Source: Meridianimarinicoccus sp. MJW13 (GTDB lineage Bacteria > Pseudomonadota > Alphaproteobacteria > Rhodobacterales > Rhodobacteraceae). Taken from it: a DNA stretch of 64,000 bases. The notes beneath the pieces were generated by a model, which saw only the letters and a list, made by a program, of their open reading frames with translations, did no database searches and had not been told where the DNA came from. The stretch spans positions 1 through 64,000 of the forward strand of contig NZ_JACNMU010000013.1 of assembly GCF_014901205.1 (NCBI RefSeq). Direction: 5' to 3'. The translations under genes were made by a program, and so were the position numbers. Position 1 is the first letter of the stretch; every line of letters starts with the position of its first letter. Below, piece by piece: positions 8,294-17,654 of the stretch.

Positions 8294-9604
8294 ATGAAAC
8301 TGGCAATGATCGGAACCGGCTATGTGGGGCTTGTGTCGGGGGTCTGTTTTTCCGACTTCGGCCATGCGGTCACCTGTGTCGACAAGCAGGCCGCCAAGAT
8401 CACCGCGCTGGATGCAGGCCAGGTGCCGATCTATGAACCGGGGCTGGACGATCTTCTGGCGCGCAACGTGGCCGCCGGGCGGCTGTCGTTCACGCTGGAT
8501 CTGGCCGCCGCGCTGAAGGGGGCCGATGCGGTCTTCATCGGCGTCGGCACCCCGACCCGGCGCGGCGATGGCCATGCGGATCTGACCTATGTCTATGCCG
8601 CCGCCCGCGAGATCGCCCATGCCATGGACGGCTACACGGTGGTGGTGACCAAATCGACGGTGCCGGTGGGCACCAACCGCGAGGTCGCCCGGATCATCGC
8701 CGAAGAGGTGCCCGGCGCGCAGTTCGACGTGGTCTCGAACCCCGAGTTCCTGCGCGAAGGTGCCGCGATCGAGGATTTCATGCGCCCCGACCGCATCGTC
8801 GTCGGCGTCGAATCCGACCGCGCCCAGGAGGTCATGGCCGAGATCTATCGCCCGCTGTCCCTGCGCGAGGCACCCATCGTCTGGACCGGTCTGGAAAGCG
8901 CCGAGATGATCAAATACGCGGCCAATGCCTTTCTGGCCACGAAGATCACCTTCATCAACGAGATCGCCGCCCTGTGCGAAAAGACCGGCGCCGACGTGCA
9001 GGCGGTGGCCAAGGGCATGGGCATGGACGGGCGCATCGGCAACAAGTTCCTGCATGCGGGGCCGGGCTATGGCGGCTCGTGCTTTCCCAAGGACACCAGC
9101 GCGCTGGCCCGCATCGGCCAGGAATATGCCGCCCCGCAGCGCATCGTGGAAACCGTGATCGCGGTGAACGAGGCCACCAAGCGGGCGATGGTCGACAAGG
9201 TGCTGGACCTGTGCGGCGACAGCGTGGCGGGCCAGAAGGTGGCGGTGCTGGGGGTGACCTTCAAGCCCAACACCGACGACATGCGCGACGCGCCCGCGCT
9301 GACCATCGTGCCGGCGCTGATCGGGCGCGGCGCCAGGGTGCATGTGGTCGATCCGCAGGGCCAGCGCGAGGGCGCGGGGCTGTTGCCCGGCGTGGTCTGG
9401 GACGATGATCCCTATGAGGCCGCCCGCGATGCCGCGGCGGTGGTGCTGCTGACCGAATGGAACGAGTTCCGGGGTCTGGACCTGGCGCGTCTGGCACAGG
9501 TCATGGCGACCCCGCGACTGGCCGACCTGCGCAATGTCTTCAGCCCCGAGGCGGCGCGCGAGGCGGGCTTTGCCTATGTTTCGGTGGGCCGTCCCTCGGC
9601 ATGA
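8294..9604 (+). CDS. ugd: UDP-glucose 6-dehydrogenase
   Basis: 436 aa from ATG 8294 (AGGAG 8281-8285; the frame is open to 8252). It oxidises UDP-glucose to UDP-glucuronate with two NAD+. Visible features are the Rossmann GTGYVGLV near the N-terminus, VTKSTVPVGT, NPEFLREGAA, the helix EMIKYAANAFLATKITFINE and the catalytic cysteine in GPGYGGSCFPKD. The GYGGSCFPKD form favours UDP-glucose over GDP-mannose dehydrogenases, which usually have FAFGGSCLPKD. It lies 64 bp after manB and overlaps the next gene by ATGA. With the UDP-GlcA 4-epimerase at 55.4 kb it gives uronic acids for an acidic polymer. Confidence 0.93.
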   Translation: MKLAMIGTGYVGLVSGVCFSDFGHAVTCVDKQAAKITALDAGQVPIYEPGLDDLLARNVAAGRLSFTLDLAAALKGADAVFIGVGTPTRRGDGHADLTYVYAAAREIAHAMDGYTVVVTKSTVPVGTNREVARIIAEEVPGAQFDVVSNPEFLREGAAIEDFMRPDRIVVGVESDRAQEVMAEIYRPLSLREAPIVWTGLESAEMIKYAANAFLATKITFINEIAALCEKTGADVQAVAKGMGMDGRIGNKFLHAGPGYGGSCFPKDTSALARIGQEYAAPQRIVETVIAVNEATKRAMVDKVLDLCGDSVAGQKVAVLGVTFKPNTDDMRDAPALTIVPALIGRGARVHVVDPQGQREGAGLLPGVVWDDDPYEAARDAAAVVLLTEWNEFRGLDLARLAQVMATPRLADLRNVFSPEAAREAGFAYVSVGRPSA

Positions 9605-10332
9605 GGGCCGGGGCGGGGGCAGGACTGGTCGCGCTGGCGCTGGCCGCCGGGCTGGCGGCCCTGCTGTGGCCGCGCGCGCCCGAGGAGCCTGCCGACCGGG
9701 CGCTGGTGCCCTGGGAGGATCCGGCGCGCCCGGCCCGCATCCTGGCTTTCGGCACCAGCCTGACCGCCCGCGGGTCCTGGCCCGAGGATCTGGCCGACAC
9801 CCTGACCGCCTGCCTGGGCCATCCGGTGCAGATGACCCGCGTGGCGCAAAGCGGCATGGGCTCGGCCTGGGCGCTGGAACAGCTCGACCGGGTGGTCGCG
9901 GCGCGCCCCGACCTGGTGCTGCTGGAGTTTTCCATCAATGACGCGGATCTGCTGGACGGGGTGTCGCGACGCACCAGCCGGGCCCGGCATGCGGCTCTGC
10001 TGGCGGCGCTGACCCGCGATCTGCCGGACACGCGGGTTCTGCTGATGACCATGAGCCCGGTGACCGGCGTGGTGCGCCATCTGCAGCGGCCGTGGCTTGG
10101 GGCCTATTACGGGATCTACCGCGATCTGGCCGACGAACAGGGGGTCGGTCTGGCCGATCTTTTCCCGCGCTGGCGGGCCGCTCCGGCGGATCTGCGCGAC
10201 CTGCCCGACGGGCTGCACCCCGCGCCCGGGAAGACGGCACAGCTGGCGGTGCCGGTGCTGGCACAGATGATCGGAGCCGCCGCCGGGCAGCCCGCCTGCG
10301 GGGCGGGGGCCGGAACAGGGGCGGGGGGCTGA
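9601..10332 (+). CDS. SGNH/GDSL hydrolase, secreted or membrane-anchored
   Basis: 243 aa from ATG 9601, which overlaps the ugd stop (ATGA), so translation is probably coupled. An N-terminal hydrophobic segment (res 5-22, ending LLWP) acts as a signal anchor. SGNH blocks follow: FGTSLT (catalytic Ser53), an SGMGSAWALEQ Gly block, LEFSINDAD (oxyanion Asn) and DGLHPAP (catalytic Asp203/His206). The Asp of the usual GDS triplet is Thr here, as in many SGNH esterases. It is likely a periplasmic esterase or acyltransferase acting on acyl groups of the polysaccharide. A Gly/Ala-rich tail (AGAGTGAGG) closes the protein. Confidence 0.85.
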   Translation: MRAGAGAGLVALALAAGLAALLWPRAPEEPADRALVPWEDPARPARILAFGTSLTARGSWPEDLADTLTACLGHPVQMTRVAQSGMGSAWALEQLDRVVAARPDLVLLEFSINDADLLDGVSRRTSRARHAALLAALTRDLPDTRVLLMTMSPVTGVVRHLQRPWLGAYYGIYRDLADEQGVGLADLFPRWRAAPADLRDLPDGLHPAPGKTAQLAVPVLAQMIGAAAGQPACGAGAGTGAGG

Positions 10333-10348
10333 GCCCCCGCCGCCGGGA

Positions 10349-12883
10349 TCAGACGAATTCGAAGTCCGAAAGGCTGAGCGCGCTGGCGTTGAAGTCCTGC
10401 AGCACGATGGTCTGGCCGTTGGACAGGGTCAGCTCGGCATCGCTGCCGTTCTGCGTCAGGCCCAGCCCGGCCAGGGTGGTGGGGGCCACGCCTTCCAGCC
10501 GGATCGTGTTGTTGCCCAGCCCGAAATCCCGGATCGTATCCACGTCACCTGCCTGGGCCAGCGTGTCCTGGAAGACGAAGACATCCGAGCCGCGGCCGCC
10601 GATCAGCGTGTCATCGCCCAGGCCGCCGTCCAGCAGATCGTTGTCGCGGCCGCCGCTGATGTAGTCGTTGCCGTCGCCGCCATAGAGATCCTGCGCCCCG
10701 TAGGAGAACAGCAGCCGATCGTTGCCGCCGCCGCCATGGACCGTGGCCGTGACATTGTCGGTGACGCGCAGCAGGTCGTCGGTGCTGCCCAGCACGGTGT
10801 CGGTGGAGCTGGGGGCGCCGGGCAGGGTCACCGCCAGGCTGTTGGTCAGCACGAAATCATTGGCGGTCATATCGGCCACGTTCAGGCCCTGCACGATGAT
10901 GAAATGCTTGCTGGAGGCGATGATCTTCACCCCGGCGGAATCGCTGCGCAGGTCGAGGTCGCTGAAGCTGGCAAAGCCGAAGCCCGACAGGTCGATGACG
11001 TCCTCGCCCTGGGTGAAATCGGTGATGATGTCCTTCTTGGTGCTGGTGGCATGCAGTTCGTCATCGGAGGTGAAGAGGAAGCGGTCATTGCCGCGCCCGC
11101 CGGTCAGCGTGTCCTTGCCGGCGCCGCCGAACAGCACGTCATCGCCGTTGCGGCCTTCCAGCCTGTCGGTGCCGGCGCCGCCCACCAGGATGTCATCCCC
11201 CGAGCCCGCGAAGATATCGTTGCGGCCGCCGCCGGCGATGATGATCGCCGCCGCCGCGCCGCTGCTTTTCAGCTTCTCGGTGGCATTGGACAGGTAGACC
11301 ACCTCGGCGCCGCCCAGGCCGCCGCCGTTGCCGCCCGATCCCCCGGTGCCGCCCGTGCCGCCCGTGCCGCCGGTGCCGCCGCCGGTACCGCCAGTCCCCC
11401 CGCCGGTGCCGCCGCCCGTGCTGCCGGTCAGGGTCAGCAGGGTGTTGCCGTTCGAGGTGGCCACGTCGAAACTGTCGGTGGCGGCCAGACCGGTGAAGGT
11501 CAGGCTGGCCTCGGCGGTGCCATCGCCATCCAGATCGACGCTGAGAAGGCCGCTGGTGGCGTCATAGCTGATCTGGCTGGCGCCCAGGGCGGTGCCTTCG
11601 ATCACCACGGTGTCGTCGCTGTCGAAGCCCTTCACGGTGTCCCCGTCCAGCCCGACAAGACTGTCGGTGACGGTGTTGGCGCCATTGCCCAGGTCCAGGG
11701 TGTCCGCCCCCAGCCCGCCGGTCAGGAAGTCGTCGCCGCCCCGGCCGCGCAGCACGTTGCCGATCTGGTTGCCGATCAGCAGGTCATTGCCCGAGCCGCC
11801 GGTGGCGTTCTCGATCAGCGACCGGGTATCGCCCTGGTGCAGCAGGGACATGTAGACATGGCGCGCCGCATAGATCGGGGCGGAGCCGCCCACCAGCTGC
11901 GCGCGCTGGCTCAGCCCGCCCACGTCCAGGTCCAGGCCGCGCCCGGGGTTCAGGTCGATCTCCAGGTCGGTGGTATAGTTGGACAGGTCGATCAGGTCGG
12001 TGCCATTGCCATCCCACAGGGTGCGGAAGATGCGGTTGGCACCGGGGGTGCCCTGGGACACGCCGTCGATCAGCATCTCGCCGGTGGCGGGGTCGAAGGT
12101 ATAGACGGTGCTGCCCGACAGGGTGGCGTAATTGGCGCCGTAGAGTTCCTGCACCGCCAGCAGATCCAGCATCATCAGCGATTGCGGATAGCCCCAGCTT
12201 TCCACCGTATAGCTGCTGCGCGGCCCGCCCAGGTACGACCGGTAGGACATGACCGTGTATTCCAGCCCGTCATAGGCGGCATCCATGTTGGTCGGATTGT
12301 CGTGGGGATGCTTCAGCCCGACGGAATGGCCGATCTCGTGCAGCGACACCAGGTATTCGTAGCTGCCGATATAGGGGACCGCGGTGGGCGAGATCATCTT
12401 GTCGAAATAGGTCTGGTCGAGACCGAACCAGATGTCGCCATTGGCGTCATAGGTGCCGGGGCTGTAGGCCCAGGCGGTGTCCGGCACGCTCGATCCGCCG
12501 ATCCGGATCACCGCGTTCGCGGCGTTGCCGGTCTCGGTCATGTTCAGGCCCGAGACCGCGTTCCAGGCCGAGAAGGCATCGCGCAGCACATCCTTGCCGG
12601 CCTCGCTGAAGCTGAGGAAATCGCCCGGCTCCATGTAGGCGGAGTAGGAACTGGGGTAATCGGCGGCACTGTCGGCAAACCCATAGGAAAAACTGGCCAT
12701 ACTCCAAGGCCCGGCGGGGCTGAGCAGCGCCTGGATCTCGCTCCCGCTCGGGGGCGTGTCGGGTTCGGTCGACAGCGTCGCGGTCCCGTTGACCGAATTG
12801 GCCGCCGTCACAAGGCCGGAGCCCTCTGGCTTGGGAGCACTGCACACACCTTCACAGACCGGATCAAGGCACACGTCACACAT
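10349..12883 (-). CDS. serralysin-like M10 metalloprotease with RTX repeats
   Basis: 844 aa, start ATG 12883 with GGAGAAG upstream. The zinc-binding HEIGHSVGLKH (res 182-192) and the Met-turn YTVMSY (res 209-214) define a serralysin-type protease, followed by the peptidase M10 C-terminal fold. RTX GG-x-G-x-D calcium repeats occur in three blocks (~res 360-405, ~555-610 and ~725-770), separated by a T-G-G linker of ~40 residues (~485-525). It lacks a signal peptide, as expected for type I secretion. The N-terminus carries an odd Cys cluster (CDVCLDPVCEGVC, res 2-14) that could bind a metal or hold a propeptide-type switch. Probably an extracellular protease processing matrix proteins. No ABC exporter is seen in the window. 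Confidence 0.92.
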   Translation of the reverse strand: MCDVCLDPVCEGVCSAPKPEGSGLVTAANSVNGTATLSTEPDTPPSGSEIQALLSPAGPWSMASFSYGFADSAADYPSSYSAYMEPGDFLSFSEAGKDVLRDAFSAWNAVSGLNMTETGNAANAVIRIGGSSVPDTAWAYSPGTYDANGDIWFGLDQTYFDKMISPTAVPYIGSYEYLVSLHEIGHSVGLKHPHDNPTNMDAAYDGLEYTVMSYRSYLGGPRSSYTVESWGYPQSLMMLDLLAVQELYGANYATLSGSTVYTFDPATGEMLIDGVSQGTPGANRIFRTLWDGNGTDLIDLSNYTTDLEIDLNPGRGLDLDVGGLSQRAQLVGGSAPIYAARHVYMSLLHQGDTRSLIENATGGSGNDLLIGNQIGNVLRGRGGDDFLTGGLGADTLDLGNGANTVTDSLVGLDGDTVKGFDSDDTVVIEGTALGASQISYDATSGLLSVDLDGDGTAEASLTFTGLAATDSFDVATSNGNTLLTLTGSTGGGTGGGTGGTGGGTGGTGGTGGTGGSGGNGGGLGGAEVVYLSNATEKLKSSGAAAAIIIAGGGRNDIFAGSGDDILVGGAGTDRLEGRNGDDVLFGGAGKDTLTGGRGNDRFLFTSDDELHATSTKKDIITDFTQGEDVIDLSGFGFASFSDLDLRSDSAGVKIIASSKHFIIVQGLNVADMTANDFVLTNSLAVTLPGAPSSTDTVLGSTDDLLRVTDNVTATVHGGGGNDRLLFSYGAQDLYGGDGNDYISGGRDNDLLDGGLGDDTLIGGRGSDVFVFQDTLAQAGDVDTIRDFGLGNNTIRLEGVAPTTLAGLGLTQNGSDAELTLSNGQTIVLQDFNASALSLSDFEFV

Positions 12884-13297
12884 CTAACTTCTCCAAAACA
12901 CTTAACAACGCGATGACTGGCTCGCGTCGCACGCCACATTTTGCTTCGTTGGGAAGGGTTGACGACAGGACTGCCGCGCCCGGGATGACTTCGAAGATTA
13001 AGACGCAATTACCATGAATCGGCGCTGCAAGAAAACGCAAACAGACTCCACGCAGACGGGAACTGCCGCCGTTTGATACCGCATGAAGGGAGAATCGGCG
13101 TGAAATTGCCTAAAAAAGCGCTATTCTCTGCGAGTCTCTTCCTTTTCGGGAAAGGTGATTAAAATACACGCTTAGGTTGAGAAATCCTCTCGCCAGCCGT
13201 GAGTCGCCTCCCGTACAGAGGATGTGTCGCGCTTAACAAGCCCGGCCCTGTGGGCTATGACTTTGTGCAGTGCTGACAGTTCGGTAGAGGCAGTGTG
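12884..13297. promoter_or_regulatory. divergent control region between metalloprotease and manC
   Basis: A 414-bp gap between divergently transcribed genes, clearly AT-richer than the flanking coding DNA (for example 13100-13175). It holds GGAGAAG for the metalloprotease and GGTAGAGG for manC at its two ends. No exact operator or convincing -35/-10 pair stands out. By position it should hold both promoters. Confidence 0.5.
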
Positions 13298-14719
13298 ATG
13301 ATTCATCCAGTAATTCTGTGCGGCGGGTCCGGGACCCGTCTTTGGCCCCTGTCCCGGAAGGCCTATCCCAAGCAATTCACGCCGCTTTTCGGCCGCGAAA
13401 GCCTGTTCCAGGCCTGCCTGCGCCGCTATCTGGGCGACGGTTTCGGCGCCCCGGTGGTGCTGAGCCATGCCGATTTCCGTTTCCTGGCCGCCGAGCAGAT
13501 CTCGGCGGTGGGTCTTGAAAAGGCCGCCATCCTGCTGGAGCCCGAGGCGCGCAACACCGCGCCCGCGATTCTGTCGGCGGCACTGTATCTGGCCGGCCAG
13601 GACAAGGGCGATGACCTGATGCTGGTGGCGCCGTCGGACCATGTGATCCGCGATGTGCCGGCCTTCCTGAAGGCGGTCGAAGCCGGGACGGCGGCGGCGG
13701 AAAAGGGCGATCTGGTGGCCTTCGGCATCCGTCCCGACCGCGCCGAGACCGGCTATGGCTATCTTGAGGTGGGCAGCACCGACACCGCCACGCCCAGGGC
13801 GATGCCGGTCACCCGCTTCATCGAGAAACCCGATGCCGACCGCGCCGAGACGATGTTCGCCGAGGGCCGCTTCCTGTGGAACGCCGGCATCTTCCTGTTC
13901 AAGGTCGACACGCTGATCGCCGCCTTCGAGGACCTGGCCCCCGAAATGATGGCCCCCTGCCGCACGGCGGTGGAAAAGGCGCGCCCGGACCTGGGCTTCC
14001 TGCGGCTGGACGAAGACGCTTTCGCCAGCGTGCCGGAAGACAGCATCGACTATGCGATCATGGAAAAGGCCGCCGCCGTGGCCACGGTGCCGGTGGAATG
14101 CGGCTGGTCCGACCTGGGCGCCTGGGACGCGGTCTGGCGCGAGATGGGCCCGGACGCCGCCGGCGTGGCCACCTCGGGCGCGGTGACCCAGATCGACTGT
14201 GCCGACACGCTGCTGCGCTCCGAGAGCGACGGGCCGCGGGTGGTGGGGGTGAACCTCAGGGATATCGCCGTGATCGCCATGCGCGACGCGGTGCTGGTGG
14301 CCGACATGGCCGACCTGCAGGCGGTGAAGACCGCGGTGCAGACCCTGAAGGCCGAAGGCGCCGACGAGGCCGAGATCCTGCCGCGCACCTACCGCCCCTG
14401 GGGCTGGTACGAGACCCTGGCCCTGGGCGACCGTTTCCAGGTCAAGCAGATCATGGTGCCGCCGGGCAAGAAGCTGTCGCTGCAAAGCCATGTGCACCGA
14501 TCCGAACACTGGGTGGTGGTGCAGGGCACGGCCACGGTCACCATCGATGACGAGGTCAAGCTGGTCACCGAGAACCAGTCGGTCTACATCCCGCTGGGGG
14601 CCGTGCATCGGCTGGAAAACCCCGGCAAGGTGGATCTGCACCTGATCGAGGTCCAGACCGGGTCCTATACCGGCGAAGACGATATCATCCGCTACGAAGA
14701 TATTTATAATCGCGCGTGA
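13298..14719 (+). CDS. manC: mannose-1-phosphate guanylyltransferase / mannose-6-phosphate isomerase
   Basis: 473 aa from ATG 13298 (a GTG directly precedes it). The N-terminal nucleotidyltransferase has GGSGTRLWPLSRKAYPKQF (res ~8-26), VAPSDHVI, TGYGYLEVG, FIEKPDA and WNAGIFLF; the C-terminal cupin has KLSLQSHVHRSEHWVVV (~res 391-407) and the IPLGAVHRLENPG metal site. This is the bifunctional AlgA/ManC/CpsB architecture of ~470 aa. It converts Man-1-P plus GTP into GDP-mannose and may isomerise Fru-6-P. With manB at 6.9 kb it completes the pathway to GDP-mannose. It leads a plus-strand operon with the polymerase and acyltransferase. Confidence 0.95.
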   Translation: MIHPVILCGGSGTRLWPLSRKAYPKQFTPLFGRESLFQACLRRYLGDGFGAPVVLSHADFRFLAAEQISAVGLEKAAILLEPEARNTAPAILSAALYLAGQDKGDDLMLVAPSDHVIRDVPAFLKAVEAGTAAAEKGDLVAFGIRPDRAETGYGYLEVGSTDTATPRAMPVTRFIEKPDADRAETMFAEGRFLWNAGIFLFKVDTLIAAFEDLAPEMMAPCRTAVEKARPDLGFLRLDEDAFASVPEDSIDYAIMEKAAAVATVPVECGWSDLGAWDAVWREMGPDAAGVATSGAVTQIDCADTLLRSESDGPRVVGVNLRDIAVIAMRDAVLVADMADLQAVKTAVQTLKAEGADEAEILPRTYRPWGWYETLALGDRFQVKQIMVPPGKKLSLQSHVHRSEHWVVVQGTATVTIDDEVKLVTENQSVYIPLGAVHRLENPGKVDLHLIEVQTGSYTGEDDIIRYEDIYNRA

Positions 14720-14784
14720 CACTCGGGGGGAACCGGCGCGGATGCTGACCGCGCCCCCCCTGCCGGACCAGAAAAGGAGGCGCC

Positions 14785-16338
14785 GTGTCTGACGCCGCGC
14801 TGTCACGCTCCCGCCCGACCGGACGGCCGGCCATGGCGGAGCCACCCAAGGATTTTCCCCCCGAACAGATGGTGCCGGGGAAGATCCCGCCTGTGCCGAA
14901 ACTGGCGCTGGTGGCGATGATCGCGATGATCTCGCCGATCTGGCTCGACGTGGCCGGGGTGCTGCTGGCGCCGACCCGGCTGCTGTTCGTGACCTGTCTG
15001 CCGGTCCTGCTGGTGATGCTGTTCATGGGCAAGTTCGGCAAGGTGGTCCTGACCGACTATCTGATGCTGTTCTATTCCTTCTGGATGTACCTGTCGATCG
15101 CGCTGTTCAACACCGATGTGGTGCTGGTCTTCGGCACCCTGCAGATGTCGCTGGTGCTGGGCGGCTACCTGATCGGGCGGGCCTCGATCCGCACCCTGGG
15201 CGACTGGCAGGCGATGGCGCGGCTGTTCGGGATCATCGTGGTCTGCATGGCGCCGCTGGCGGTGCACGAAGCCATCACCGCGGCCTTCCTGATCCCCGAT
15301 TTCATCGCCTCGCTGCCGGGGTTTTCCAGCGTCACGGATGTGACCGACAAGGGCTATCCGCGCCGGTTCGGGCTGGACCGGGCGCAGGTGGTCTTCGGTC
15401 ACCCGATCCATTTCGGCCTGTATTGCGCCATGCCGATCAGCCTGTTCTTCATCGGGCTGCGCAACAAGATTTCCTTCGTCACGCGCGGCACGGCGGTGGC
15501 GCTGATGCTGGCGGCCTGTTTCACCTCGGTGTCCTCGGGGCCGCTGCTGTCGGCGATCTTCCAGACCGGGCTGATCGGCTATTTCATGATGCTGGACGGC
15601 CATCCCAAGCAATGGCCGATCCTGCTGTGGGGGCTGGCCATCATCTATGCGATCATCGAGATCGGGTCGGACACCTTCGGGCTTTACGCGGTCGCGGTGC
15701 GGCTGGCCTTCAACTCCAACACCGCCTCGATCCGCCGGACCCTGTGGGAATACGGCACCGCGCAGGTGGCCGACCATCCGATCCTGGGCATCGGCCACAA
15801 CTGGTGGAACCACCCGGTCTGGATGTCGGGCAGCATCGACAACTACTGGCTGCAACTGGCGATCCTTTATGGCATCCCCGCCAGTTTCGCCATGATCGCG
15901 GTCTATTTCTCGATCATGATCCGCGCCGGGCGCGGCAAGTTCATCCCCGGTTCCGACGCCTATAACGCCCGCGTGGCGGTGACCTTCCTGCTGGTCACCA
16001 TGTTCCTGATCCTGGCCACGGTGACCATCTGGAACGAGGTGCTGGGCATGGTGATGTTCCTGCTGGGATCCTCGGTGTTCCTGTTGCAGCCGCTGGCCGG
16101 CGAGGCGCCACAAGCCGCGGCCGATCCGCGGGCCGCCCGCAGCCGCGGCGGTGGCCGGCCGGTGGCCGCCGATCCGGCGCCCCCGCCCCGAGGCGGGGCC
16201 GGGACCGGGCCGGGATCCTCGGCCCCCGTCTATACCCGTTTTCCCAAGGGAAGTGTTCCCGCAGGCGGTGTCCGTCCTGCCCGGCCCGGCTCTGTCCGCG
16301 CCGCGCAGCCGGTCCGCAAGCGTCTTAACGAGGATTAA
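14785..16338 (+). CDS. O-antigen polymerase/ligase-like membrane protein (Wzy/WaaL type)
   Basis: 517 aa starting at GTG 14785 with a perfect AGGAGG. About ten to twelve membrane helices span res ~40-430, with a large periplasmic loop between helices (ITAAFLIPDF to DKGYPRRFGLDRAQVVFGHPIHFG). The late segment HPILGIGHNWWNHPVW followed by SIDNYWLQLAILYG matches the usual Wzy_C/O-antigen-ligase loop (G-x-G-x-x-x-W, then N-x-W-L). The last ~75 residues are a Pro/Arg/Gly-rich cytoplasmic tail, unusual for the family. It probably polymerises flipped repeat units in the periplasm; the assignment to polymerase rather than ligase is inferred from the neighbouring polysaccharide genes. Confidence 0.8.
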   Translation: MSDAALSRSRPTGRPAMAEPPKDFPPEQMVPGKIPPVPKLALVAMIAMISPIWLDVAGVLLAPTRLLFVTCLPVLLVMLFMGKFGKVVLTDYLMLFYSFWMYLSIALFNTDVVLVFGTLQMSLVLGGYLIGRASIRTLGDWQAMARLFGIIVVCMAPLAVHEAITAAFLIPDFIASLPGFSSVTDVTDKGYPRRFGLDRAQVVFGHPIHFGLYCAMPISLFFIGLRNKISFVTRGTAVALMLAACFTSVSSGPLLSAIFQTGLIGYFMMLDGHPKQWPILLWGLAIIYAIIEIGSDTFGLYAVAVRLAFNSNTASIRRTLWEYGTAQVADHPILGIGHNWWNHPVWMSGSIDNYWLQLAILYGIPASFAMIAVYFSIMIRAGRGKFIPGSDAYNARVAVTFLLVTMFLILATVTIWNEVLGMVMFLLGSSVFLLQPLAGEAPQAAADPRAARSRGGGRPVAADPAPPPRGGAGTGPGSSAPVYTRFPKGSVPAGGVRPARPGSVRAAQPVRKRLNED

Positions 16339-16343
16339 GTGTT

Positions 16344-17492
16344 GTGCGTCCGCCCCATCTGAAAAACCGGTCCGCCCTGCTGGACTGTATCCGCGCCGTG
16401 GCGATCATCATGGTCATCGGCTTCCACGTGGCGCTGGAATACCCCCGCGCCGATCTGGACGCGGCGGCCCTGTTCCTGCGCCGCTACGGGCTGCTGGGGG
16501 TGGCGATCTTCTTCCCGCTCAGCGGCTACCTGATTTCCAGCTTCCTGCTGACCCGCGATTATCCCGGCTTCCTGAAGACCTTCTTCCTGCGCCGTTTCTT
16601 CCGCATCGTGCCGCTGTATTTCGTGGCGGTGACGGTGTTTGCCCTGGCGATGATCGTGACGCAGACCGACCTGCACCTGCTGGACCGGATGTGGGTGCCC
16701 TACAGCTTCCTGACCGCCTGGATCATCTTCTTCCAGGGCGAGGCCACGGTGCCCTACACGATCACCTGGTCGCTGTCGGTCGAGGAATTCGCCTATATCG
16801 TCTTCGGGCTGGTGACCTGGTTCAGCCGCCGCAGCATGCCCGCCTTCCTGATCGCGGTGAGCATCCTGCCGATCCTGCTGCGCTGGTACCTGTACTGGGA
16901 AAGCGCCAACGGCAACCACACCCCGGCGATCCATTATTTCCCGCTGGCCCGGATCGATGCCATCGCCACCGGCGGGGTGCTGGCCTGGCTGATGGTGCGC
17001 AAGACGCCGCTGAAATACCTGCTGCTGGGGTTCGGCGGGCTGACGCTGCTGTCCTGGGTGCTGGTGCAGCAGACCCCGGTGCTGAACCGCACCTTCCTGT
17101 ATTCGCTCACCACCTTCGGCACCTGCTTCTGCATCGCGCTGTTCGATGGCGGGCGCTGGCGGATGTATTCCAACGCGGTGACCGAGGTGATCGCCAACAT
17201 CGGCTTCTATTCCTACTTCACCTACCTGTTTCACTACTTCAACGTCTACGCGCTGTTCGCGGTGGTGCACAAATTGTTCGCGACCCCGCCGTCGTTCTGG
17301 ATCATGACCCTGGCGGCGCTGGTCCTCACCCATGTGCAGGCGATGATCTCGTACAAGATCTTCGAAGGGCCGATGATGCGCTTCGGGCGCAAGCTGGAAG
17401 GGCGCAAGGAGACCGGCGGCAAGAAGGCAGCGGGCATGGTGCCGGTGCCCATGGCCACCGGCGCGGATGTCTCCAAGCCGCCCGAGACCTGA
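16344..17492 (+). CDS. acyltransferase family 3 (OafA-like), membrane
   Basis: 382 aa from GTG 16344, five bases after the preceding stop, with GAGGAT upstream. It has about ten membrane helices. N-terminal features typical of the family are LDCIRAVAIIMVIGFHVALEYPR, with the essential His in helix 1, and the R-R-F-F-R-I-x-P-L-Y motif (LRRFFRIVPLYF). SVEEFAYIVFG matches the conserved W-S-L-x-V-E-x-x-x-Y. These enzymes transfer acetyl or other acyl groups from the cytoplasmic side onto sugars of exopolysaccharides. It is the third gene of the manC operon, supporting O-acylation of the polymer. Confidence 0.88.
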   Translation: MRPPHLKNRSALLDCIRAVAIIMVIGFHVALEYPRADLDAAALFLRRYGLLGVAIFFPLSGYLISSFLLTRDYPGFLKTFFLRRFFRIVPLYFVAVTVFALAMIVTQTDLHLLDRMWVPYSFLTAWIIFFQGEATVPYTITWSLSVEEFAYIVFGLVTWFSRRSMPAFLIAVSILPILLRWYLYWESANGNHTPAIHYFPLARIDAIATGGVLAWLMVRKTPLKYLLLGFGGLTLLSWVLVQQTPVLNRTFLYSLTTFGTCFCIALFDGGRWRMYSNAVTEVIANIGFYSYFTYLFHYFNVYALFAVVHKLFATPPSFWIMTLAALVLTHVQAMISYKIFEGPMMRFGRKLEGRKETGGKKAAGMVPVPMATGADVSKPPET

Positions 17493-17654
17493 GCCACGCC
17501 AAAACCCTGCGGTGTGGAAAATGGCGGATCTGAGGCCATACCCAAAATGGTGCTGCGGAATGGCGAAAGCCCGGTTTTGGGACGGCGGCCATAAACGTGT
17601 CAAAATCAAACCGGATCCCGGCAAGGGTTGTGCCGCAACTGTCTCATGTCCCTC

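Noticed and set aside
5680-8295. Long open frame (871 codons) on the minus strand opposite the glycosyltransferase and manB
   Set aside because: It is antisense to two clear enzymes, has no domain pattern and a composition (His, Gln, Arg, Gly-rich) typical of reverse frames in GC-rich DNA.
8294-9604. GDP-mannose dehydrogenase (AlgD) and a true alginate locus
   Set aside because: The catalytic loop is GYGGSCFPKD, as in UDP-glucose dehydrogenases, and no Alg8/Alg44/AlgE-porin genes are seen. The AlgI-like MBOAT alone does not make it alginate.
10736-12916. 726-codon plus-strand frame opposite the metalloprotease
   Set aside because: Mirror image of the RTX repeats and Gly linker on the other strand; no ribosome site or known domain.
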